A stretch of DNA of 9,090 bases, from the NCBI GenBank assembly GCA_002403895.1, contig DHIQ01000034.1, forward strand, positions 4,789 to 13,878, given 5' to 3'. Under the pieces are notes generated by a model. That model did no database searches. It saw only the letters and a list, made by a program, of their open reading frames with translations, and was not told the DNA's origin. The translations under genes and the position numbers were made by a program. Source of the DNA: Candidatus Neomicrothrix sp. UBA4742. Its GTDB lineage: Bacteria > Actinomycetota > Acidimicrobiia > Acidimicrobiales > Acidimicrobilacustridaceae. Numbering within the stretch: the stretch's first letter is position 1; each line of letters starts with the position of its first letter. Below are positions 1 to 4,918 of this stretch, one piece after another.

Positions 1-418
1 AGCGAATGATCCACAAGATGAAGAACGACCCGGCGTTGACCAGGTTGGGCAGCAGCTTCTCGATCGGGGTGAGCTGATCGGCGGGGATGTTGTCGGTGCC
101 GAACACCTTGGCGCTGAGGGCCACCATGGTGGTAGAGAAGACCAGGCCGATGAACACGAAGATCCAGAAGGGCAGGACCTCCTTCTTGAAGTGGCTCTTG
201 CCCGTCCGACCCCACACCCATGCCCGACTCAAGTAGTAGGCGGGGACGGCGCTGATCATCACGGCCGCGGCGTTGGCCACCGTCTGGTTCCAGCCCAGCA
301 CGGCATGGAAGAGGAGGAGGAGACCCTGACCCACGATCACATTGACCGAGGAGACGGCTACGTAGCGCAGGCCCTTCTCCTTGATGGCGGCGATCGGGCC
401 GGCGGAGGGAGCAGACAT
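1..418 (-). CDS. GtrA-like family membrane protein, C-terminus cut by window edge
   Basis: Reading leftward from the ATG at 418-416, 139 codons are open to the window edge. The protein begins with a short polar segment and then shows the GtrA pattern: 'LRYVAVSSVNVIVGQGL' (residues 17-33) opens helix 1 (about 19-41), helix 2 covers about 46-63 and ends in 'YYLSRAWVW', helix 3 spans about 82-103, and helix 4 starts near 124 with 'NLVNAGSFFILWIIR'. GtrA-family proteins are small four-helix membrane proteins thought to move polyprenyl-linked sugars across the membrane or to assist glycosyltransferases. Most are 120-160 residues, so little is missing. It lies 37 bases after arsR on the same strand and may be co-transcribed with it. 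No good Shine-Dalgarno sequence precedes the ATG; GGAG lies about 20 bases upstream. Family assignment is firm; the substrate is unknown. Confidence 0.85.
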   Translation of the reverse strand, partial: MSAPSAGPIAAIKEKGLRYVAVSSVNVIVGQGLLLLFHAVLGWNQTVANAAAVMISAVPAYYLSRAWVWGRTGKSHFKKEVLPFWIFVFIGLVFSTTMVALSAKVFGTDNIPADQLTPIEKLLPNLVNAGSFFILWIIR

Positions 419-455
419 CAGAACCACGCTAGTGCGCGCTCCAAGGAGACAACAG

Positions 456-839
456 TCAGCCGAGAGCGCCACGGAGCTGGTCGAGTCGCTCGGGGACAGC
501 CCGGTACCAGACCCAGATCCCGCGCTTCTCCCTCGCCACCAGACCCACCTCGAACAGGACCTTCAGGTGATGGCTGACGGTGGGCTGGGAACGACCCAAT
601 GGCTCCACCAGGTCGCAGGCGCACACCTCACCAGCCTCGGCCGTGGTGAGCAGCGACAGGAGGCGGAGGCGGGCCGGGTCGGCCAGCGCGGCGAAGCCGC
701 GGGCGAGCGCGGTGGCGTCGACTTCGGACAGCTCCGGCTCGCGCACCGAGGCACAACACTCGCCCGCTGCGGTCACTGGCACCGCCACCTTGGCGGAGCC
801 TCGGGGGGAGGTGGTGGTCCGGGATGCGGTGGCGGCCAT
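456..839 (-). CDS. arsR: ArsR/SmtB-family arsenic-responsive repressor
   Basis: A 127-residue winged-helix repressor expected to bind the divergent promoter and release it when As(III) binds. Numbered from the ATG at 839, 'LADPARLRLLSLL' (about 52-64) is the family's helix pattern and the recognition helix-turn-helix is 'GRSQPTVSHHLKVLFEVGLV' (82-101), followed by the wing. Candidate metalloid ligands are Cys28-Cys29 near the N-terminus, as in Corynebacterium glutamicum ArsR, and Cys73-Ala-Cys75-Asp at the helix 3 position used by E. coli R773 ArsR. I chose the ATG at 839 because GAGGA (851-847) sits 7 bases before it. The in-frame ATG at 857 would add six residues, has no ribosome site, and could be used only from a leaderless transcript. 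The neighbours arsI, aqpS and arsC make the arsenic role very likely. Confidence 0.93.
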   Translation of the reverse strand: MAATASRTTTSPRGSAKVAVPVTAAGECCASVREPELSEVDATALARGFAALADPARLRLLSLLTTAEAGEVCACDLVEPLGRSQPTVSHHLKVLFEVGLVAREKRGIWVWYRAVPERLDQLRGALG

Positions 840-865
840 GGCTGAGTCCTCACACATTGACGAAC

Positions 866-901
866 ATCTATATTGACAGTGGTCGATGCCTCAGACATAC
901 T
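866..901. promoter_or_regulatory. Divergent promoters for arsR (minus) and arsI-aqpS-arsC (plus)
   Basis: Rightward: TTGACA (873-878) is a perfect -35 hexamer, followed after exactly 17 bases by CATACT (896-901), a 4/6 match to TATAAT. Transcription should begin near 908, leaving a leader of about 35 bases that carries the arsI ribosome site. Leftward: TATAGAT, read on the minus strand from 872 to 866, is the best -10. Its -35 region (about 890-895) has no good match, so this promoter looks weaker. Its start would fall near 860, just before the alternative arsR ATG at 857. Both promoters overlap the palindromes described separately, as expected for repression by ArsR. Hexamers are seen directly; start sites are inferred. 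Confidence 0.7.
872..887. promoter_or_regulatory. Candidate ArsR operator 1 (16-bp palindrome)
   Basis: ATTGAC-AGTG-GTCGAT is an imperfect palindrome of form ATYGAC-N4-GTCRAT, with 5 of 6 positions symmetric per half. It covers the plus-strand -35 TTGACA (873-878) and lies between the minus-strand -35 and -10. A bound repressor here would block polymerase in both directions. ArsR/SmtB proteins bind short inverted repeats of this kind as dimers. Its near copy lies at 903-918. Confidence 0.65.
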
Positions 902-902
902 C

Positions 903-918
903 ATCGACAACAGTCAAT
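903..918. promoter_or_regulatory. Candidate ArsR operator 2 (16-bp palindrome)
   Basis: ATCGAC-AACA-GTCAAT has the same ATYGAC-N4-GTCRAT form as operator 1, and is close to its reverse complement. The two centres (879.5 and 910.5) are 31 bases apart, about three helical turns, so two dimers would sit on the same DNA face. This copy lies just downstream of the plus-strand -10 and covers the likely start of the arsI transcript. Confidence 0.65.
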
Positions 919-942
919 GTATCCCCTCCAGGGAGGAACCCC

Positions 943-1434
943 ATGTCCCGTGTCCAGCTTGCCCTCAACGTCGCCAACCTCGACGAGGCCATCGACTTCT
1001 ACACGAAGCTCTTCCGCACCGAGCCAGCCAAGATCCGCGACGGCTACGCCAACTTCGCCATCGCCGAACCCCCACTCAAGCTGGTGCTCGTCGCCGGCCA
1101 AGGCGAGCCGGGCACCCTCAACCATCTTGGAGTCGAGGTGGAGTCGACCGACGAGGTCGCCCGCGCCATCACCCGGCTCCAGTCCGACGGGTTCACCACC
1201 GCCGTCGAGGAGCAGACCACGTGTTGCTACGCCACCCAGGACAAGGTGTGGGTGAACGATCCCAGCGGTGCGCCGTGGGAGGTCTACACCGTGCTGGCCG
1301 ACGCCGACGTCATGCATCCCGAGGACTCGACCTGCTGTGCCCCCGAAACGGTGGCCGCCGGCCTCGGCTGCGGCGTGGCCGAGACGACGAACGAGCCAGT
1401 GGGCGCCGCCGTGTCCGGCTCCACCTGCTGCTGA
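943..1434 (+). CDS. arsI: ArsI/CadI-family organoarsenical C-As lyase
   Basis: A 163-residue vicinal-oxygen-chelate (glyoxalase/dioxygenase fold) protein. The ArsI family uses Fe(II) and O2 to cleave the carbon-arsenic bond of trivalent methyl- and aromatic arsenicals, releasing As(III). It opens with 'MSRVQLALNVANLDEAIDFY'. Likely metal ligands by family position are Gln5 (His in Bacillus ArsI), His61 in 'LNHLGVEVE' and Glu113 in 'PWEVY'. The substrate-binding vicinal pair Cys94-Cys95 lies in the diagnostic 'TTCCYATQDKVWV' segment. The start is clear: GGAGG (932-936) lies 6 bases before the ATG. After the catalytic domain, a tail of about 45 residues carries Cys131-Cys132, Cys143 and a terminal Cys162-Cys163. 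The mycobacterial homologue CadI was named as cadmium-induced, so a wider thiophilic-metal role is possible. It is the first gene of the ars operon and lies 44 bases before the channel gene. Confidence 0.9.
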   Translation: MSRVQLALNVANLDEAIDFYTKLFRTEPAKIRDGYANFAIAEPPLKLVLVAGQGEPGTLNHLGVEVESTDEVARAITRLQSDGFTTAVEEQTTCCYATQDKVWVNDPSGAPWEVYTVLADADVMHPEDSTCCAPETVAAGLGCGVAETTNEPVGAAVSGSTCC

Positions 1435-1478
1435 GCCGTGGCCGTCCGACCAAGGGGGCCACGAGGGGTAGTGCGTCC

Positions 1479-2213
1479 GTGATCATCGATCGTGTCCGGC
1501 GCCTGGTGGCCGAGGCGCTCGGCACCGGCCTGTTGGTCATGGCCGTGATCGGCTCGGGAATCATGGCCGCCAACCTGTCGCCCAACGATTTCGGACTCCA
1601 GCTGTTCGAGAACGCGGCGGCCACCGCCGGGGCGCTCCTCGCCCTGATCCTCGTGCTGGGGCCAGTCTCGGGGGCCCACTTCAACCCGGTGGTCACCCTC
1701 GTGTCGAGAGGGTTCGGCCACCACTCCACCGGGGAGGCAGCCGGCTACATCGGCGCCCAGATCGTTGGGGGCTGCCTGGGGGCGATCGTGGCCAACGTCA
1801 TGTTCAGCCTGCCGGCCATCGAGCTGTCCACCAAGAGCCGCACGGGCGGCGGGCTGTGGCTGTCCGAAGCGGTGGCCACGCTCGCCCTGTTGCTCATCAT
1901 CTGGGGGCTGGTGCGTGCCGGGCGGGCCAGCGTCGTGCCCTTCGCGGTGGCCGCGTGGATCGGCGGCGCCTACTTCTTCACGTCGTCCACCAGCTTCGCC
2001 AACCCGGCCGTCACCATCGCCCGCACCCTGTCCAACACGTTCGCCGGCATCAAGCCCGCCTCCGCGCCCATGTTCATCGCCATGCAACTGGTCGGGGCGG
2101 CCATCGCCTTCGGGTTGATCCTGTTCCTGTTCCCCACTCCCGCTCCCGATCCCACTCGTGATCCAGCCAACGACTCCGGCCCGCGAGACGACGAGGTCGC
2201 CACCGATGCCTGA
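1479..2213 (+). CDS. aqpS: MIP-family aquaglyceroporin of the AqpS type (arsenite channel)
   Basis: A 244-residue channel with six predicted membrane helices. Segment 9-31 ('LVAEALGTGLLVMAVIGSGI') is the typical first helix. The two pore loops are 'SGAHFNPVVTL' (64-74), where the usual NPA is NPV, and 'STSFANPAVTIAR' (170-182), with an intact NPA at 175-177. The residue straight after the second NPA, usually the selectivity-filter Arg, is Val178, which fits a pore open to solutes larger than water. S. meliloti AqpS exports As(III) made by ArsC down its gradient, and the same role fits here. The GTG start at 1479 is preceded by GAGGGG (1463-1468) at 10-base spacing and places helix 1 properly. 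The open frame runs back to 873 but covers arsI, so that part is spurious. The 3' end overlaps arsC by 8 bases. The C-terminal tail is Pro/Asp-rich. Confidence 0.88.
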   Translation: MIIDRVRRLVAEALGTGLLVMAVIGSGIMAANLSPNDFGLQLFENAAATAGALLALILVLGPVSGAHFNPVVTLVSRGFGHHSTGEAAGYIGAQIVGGCLGAIVANVMFSLPAIELSTKSRTGGGLWLSEAVATLALLLIIWGLVRAGRASVVPFAVAAWIGGAYFFTSSTSFANPAVTIARTLSNTFAGIKPASAPMFIAMQLVGAAIAFGLILFLFPTPAPDPTRDPANDSGPRDDEVATDA

Positions 2214-2613
2214 CGTCCCTACAATCCTGTTCGTGTGCGTGCACAACGCGGGGCGCTCACAGATGGCCGCCGCCCTGCTCGACCACCATGCCCAGGGACG
2301 GGTGGTCGTGCGCTCCGCCGGCACCGCCCCGGCCCACGACATCAACCCAGCAGTGGTTGAGGTCATGGCCGAGATGGGCATCGACCTACGCTCCCGAGGG
2401 GCCCATCCCAAGAGGCTGGAGGACGCCGCCGTCGAGGCGTCCGATGTGGTCATCACGATGGGCTGCGGGGACGAGTGCCCGTTCTACCCGGGCAAGTGCT
2501 ACCTCGACTGGGCGCTGGACGATCCGGCTGGCCAGCGCGTCGACGCGGTGCGCCCCATCCGCGACGAGATCGACCGCCGCGTCCAGGCGCTCCTCGCCGA
2601 GCTCATCGCCTGA
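2206..2613 (+). CDS. arsC: Arsenate reductase, low-molecular-weight phosphatase type
   Basis: A 135-residue cytoplasmic enzyme reducing As(V) to As(III). The N-terminal phosphate-binding loop 'VCVHNAGRSQM' is the CX5R signature (Cys11 to Arg17). The 'DDPAGQ' segment (105-110) supplies the aspartate typical of this fold. A mobile segment 'MGCGDECPFYPGKC' (85-98) contains Cys87, Cys91 and Cys98. Thioredoxin-coupled ArsC enzymes relay oxidation through two further cysteines here, whereas mycothiol-dependent actinobacterial ArsC lacks the relay; the cysteines favour the thioredoxin type, but not decisively. The ATG at 2206 has GAGG (2193-2196) 9 bases upstream and lies inside the end of aqpS, implying translational coupling. 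An in-frame upstream start at 2158 has no family support. It is the last gene of the ars operon. Confidence 0.93.
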   Translation: MPDVPTILFVCVHNAGRSQMAAALLDHHAQGRVVVRSAGTAPAHDINPAVVEVMAEMGIDLRSRGAHPKRLEDAAVEASDVVITMGCGDECPFYPGKCYLDWALDDPAGQRVDAVRPIRDEIDRRVQALLAELIA

Positions 2614-2623
2614 CACCCGGATG

Positions 2624-2651
2624 GGCGAAGCCACCGGAAGGGAGGCTCGCC
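2624..2651 (+). terminator. GC-rich hairpin after arsC, possible terminator without U-tract
   Basis: Eleven bases past the arsC stop, GGCGAAGCC (2624-2632) pairs with GGCTCGCC (2644-2651). This gives an 8-bp stem with a single bulged A and an 11-base loop. No run of T follows, so it is not a classical intrinsic terminator. Tail-less hairpins are common at gene ends in GC-rich actinobacteria. It lies in the 135-base gap before tesB, the only sizeable space in the rightward block, which otherwise shows no convincing promoter. Confidence 0.35.
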
Positions 2652-2748
2652 GACGGGCCAGAACTCATAGCCCATGGGGAGAACCTCGACGCCCTCCTCC
2701 GGGCCGAGCTGCGGGGAACACCCTCGACCCGTCTGCGAGGATGGGTCG

Positions 2749-3600
2749 ATGCAGCAAGCCGTCGACGACCTCATCGTTCTGCTCGACCTCGAGGCGATCG
2801 AGGTCAACATCTTCCGAGGGACCAGCCCCGACGTAGAGGCCCAGCGGGTGTTCGGCGGCCAGGTCGCCGGTCAGGCTCTGGTGGCCGCGGCCCGCACCGT
2901 GGACGCCGACCGCAGCGTGCATTCGCTGCACGCCTACTTCCTGCGCCCGGGTGACCCGACCTTGCCCATCCTCTACGAGGTGGACCGCATCCGCGACGGC
3001 CGCTCGTTCACCACCCGCCGGGTCGTGGCCATCCAGCACGGCCGGGCCATCTTCAACCTGCAGACATCATTCCACCTGCACGAAGCGGGCCTCGACCACG
3101 AGGATCCGATGCCCGCCGACGTGCCCCCACCCGGCTCCCTCCCGGACTTTCGCGAGCGATGGGCACCGTGGGCCGAGATGCTGGGTGACTGGTACACCCG
3201 TGACCGGCCCATCGACACCCGGACCGTCGACTGGACGCCGGTCGACCGCAAGGGCCCGCTCCCGCCTCGCCAACGCGTCTGGCTGCGAGCCGACGGCGTG
3301 CTGCCCGACGATCCGGTGCTGCACGCCTGCATCCTGACCTATGCCTCAGACATGACCCTGCTCGATACGACGTTGTTGCCCCACGCGGTGGGCGCGGTCG
3401 AGAAGGACGTGATGATGGCTAGCCTCGACCACGCCATGTGGTTCCACCGACCGTTCCGGGCCGACGACTGGTTGCTGTACGACCAGCAGAGTCCGTCCGC
3501 GTCCGGCGGGCGCGGCATCGCCCGCGGCTCGATCTTCACCCACGACGGCCACCTCGCGGTGACGGTCGTGCAGGAGGGGCTCATCCGAGTCGCCCGATGA
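2749..3600 (+). CDS. tesB: Acyl-CoA thioesterase II (TesB family)
   Basis: A 283-residue double-hotdog thioesterase, close to E. coli TesB (286 residues), that hydrolyses acyl-CoA to free fatty acid and CoA in the cytoplasm. The N-terminal hotdog carries 'RVFGGQVAGQALVAAART' (33-50) and 'HSLHAYFLRPGD' (58-69). The C-terminal hotdog carries 'LTYASDMTLLDTTL' (196-209), 'SLDHAMWFHRPF' (225-236) and 'VVQEGLIR' (273-280). The family's catalytic Asp-Thr/Ser-Gln network maps to Asp201, Ser225 (Thr in E. coli) and Gln275. The ATG at 2749 has GAGG (2737-2740) 8 bases upstream; the open frame extends to 2674, but that extension lacks homologous sequence. The stop overlaps the next start as ATGA. It begins a second rightward group, separate in function from the ars operon, and read-through from arsC cannot be excluded. 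Confidence 0.93.
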   Translation: MQQAVDDLIVLLDLEAIEVNIFRGTSPDVEAQRVFGGQVAGQALVAAARTVDADRSVHSLHAYFLRPGDPTLPILYEVDRIRDGRSFTTRRVVAIQHGRAIFNLQTSFHLHEAGLDHEDPMPADVPPPGSLPDFRERWAPWAEMLGDWYTRDRPIDTRTVDWTPVDRKGPLPPRQRVWLRADGVLPDDPVLHACILTYASDMTLLDTTLLPHAVGAVEKDVMMASLDHAMWFHRPFRADDWLLYDQQSPSASGGRGIARGSIFTHDGHLAVTVVQEGLIRVAR

Positions 3601-4892
3601 CGAGGGGCGCCACGGCGATGGGGGTGCTCGTAGCCGCCGCCCTCCTGGCCGCGGCCTGTGGTGATATCGGGTCGTCGCACCAGGCCTCGACCAACACGTC
3701 GGCCCCCACCGGGGCAGTGGTCGTCCCCGGGGCGCCCGACGCCGTCACCGGCGATCCCGGCCCGGGGCCGACCACCATCGCCGGAGTGACCGTCGCACTG
3801 TCCGAGATCGCCAAGGCATCCAAGCCGGTGGCCCTCACCCCGCGCACCGGGACCGACGATCTGTATGTGGCCGAACAGGGCGGGACCGTCAAGGTCATCC
3901 GGGTGACCAAGACGATCGCGCCGAAGACGAACGCCGTCACCAAGGTGACCTGGGCGCTCGACCCGGCCAACGTGCTGGACATCAGCAACGAGACCGACGC
4001 TAGTGGCGAGCGCGGGCTGCTGGGGATCGTGTTCTCGTCCGACGGGAGGCGGCTCTACGCCGACTACACCGACCGCGACGGCAATACCAAGGTCGTCGAG
4101 TTCCCCATGAACGCCGACGTGGCCGACACCAAAAATCGCCGGGATCTGCTGTTCGTGAGCCAGCCGTTCCCCAATCACAACGGCGGGAGCCTGGCCTTCG
4201 GCGCTGACGGGTTCCTCTACATCGGCATGGGCGACGGCGGGGGCAACGGCGACCCGAGTGGGAACGGCCAGAACAAGAAGGTCCTGCTGGGCAAGGTGTT
4301 GCGCATCGATCCGGATTCGACCAGCGGCGACAAGCCCTACGGCATCCCGGACGGCAACCCCTTCGCCAACGGCCAGGACGGCGCACCGGAGGTGTGGCTC
4401 TACGGCGTGCGCAACCCCTGGCGGCTCTCGTTCGACAAGGCCTCGGGTGACCTGTGGGTGGGCGATGTGGGTCAGGACGAGATCGAGGAAATCGACCGCC
4501 TCCCTGCCGTAGGCGGCGTTGACGCCGGCAAGGGGGCCAACCTCGGCTGGAACCTGGAAGAGGGCACCCAGCCGTTCAAGGGCGGGGTATCCCCCTCCAG
4601 CGCCACCGGCCCCATCTTCCAGTACTCCCACGACAGCGGGAACTGTGCCGTGATCGGCGGGTTCGTCTACCGGGGTGGGGGCATCCCGGCCCTGCAGGGC
4701 ACCTACCTGTTCGGCGACTACTGCGTAGGCGACATCCGAGGGCTGCTCCAGCGCAGCGGCGTCAAGCTCGACGAGCGCTCGCTGGATGTCGTGGTTCCCG
4801 GCAACGCCCTGACGTCGTTCGGCCAGGACAACGACGGCGAGCTCTACGCGCTGTCCGGTTCCGGCTCCGTCTACCGCATCGTCGCCGCCTAA
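3597..4892 (+). CDS. PQQ-type glucose/sorbosone dehydrogenase-like lipoprotein
   Basis: A 431-residue exported protein. The N-terminus has one Arg, a hydrophobic core and a lipobox-like 'LLAAAC', so Cys21 would be lipidated and the protein anchored outside the membrane. A Thr/Ser/Pro/Gly-rich linker follows to about residue 60. From about 75 the sequence is a six-bladed beta-propeller of the GSDH family. Recognisable motifs are 'DLYVAEQGGTVKVI', 'GERGLLGIVFSSDGR', 'FPNHNGGSLAFGADGFLYIG' with His194 at the catalytic base position, 'GMGDGGGNGDP' (a probable Ca/PQQ-site loop), 'GVRNPWRLSFD', and 'VGDVGQDEIEEI'. The family oxidises aldose sugars with PQQ; the natural substrate is unknown, and related propellers may lack PQQ. 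The ATG at 3597 overlaps the tesB stop by 4 bases. An ATG at 3618 has a better ribosome site (GAGGGG, 3602-3607) but would shorten the signal peptide and remove its only charge. Confidence 0.85.
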   Translation: MTRGATAMGVLVAAALLAAACGDIGSSHQASTNTSAPTGAVVVPGAPDAVTGDPGPGPTTIAGVTVALSEIAKASKPVALTPRTGTDDLYVAEQGGTVKVIRVTKTIAPKTNAVTKVTWALDPANVLDISNETDASGERGLLGIVFSSDGRRLYADYTDRDGNTKVVEFPMNADVADTKNRRDLLFVSQPFPNHNGGSLAFGADGFLYIGMGDGGGNGDPSGNGQNKKVLLGKVLRIDPDSTSGDKPYGIPDGNPFANGQDGAPEVWLYGVRNPWRLSFDKASGDLWVGDVGQDEIEEIDRLPAVGGVDAGKGANLGWNLEEGTQPFKGGVSPSSATGPIFQYSHDSGNCAVIGGFVYRGGGIPALQGTYLFGDYCVGDIRGLLQRSGVKLDERSLDVVVPGNALTSFGQDNDGELYALSGSGSVYRIVAA

Positions 4893-4918
4893 GCGGGCAC
4901 GGCGGTAAGAATGTCGTG

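Noticed and set aside
304..322. GAG-repeat run within the GtrA-like gene
   Set aside because: On the coding strand it is a run of CTC leucine codons inside a membrane helix, not a separate repeat element.
439..448. 10-bp palindrome CTCCAAGGAG between arsR and the GtrA-like gene
   Set aside because: It has almost no loop and is short, so chance is sufficient; it does not resemble the ArsR operators at 872-918.
873..1478. N-terminal extension of the aquaporin frame back to 873
   Set aside because: It would overlap all of arsI in another frame and include the promoter; the channel's first helix begins directly after the GTG at 1479.
1284..2456. 390-codon open frame on the minus strand across aqpS and arsC
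   Set aside because: It is antisense to three well-recognised genes, is rich in Gly, Arg, Asp and His with no family motif, and is typical of the spurious long frames of GC-rich DNA.
3339..4631. 430-codon open frame on the minus strand across tesB and the sugar dehydrogenase
   Set aside because: It is antisense to two genes with clear catalytic motifs, has low-complexity Gly/Arg/His/Val content and no recognisable domain.
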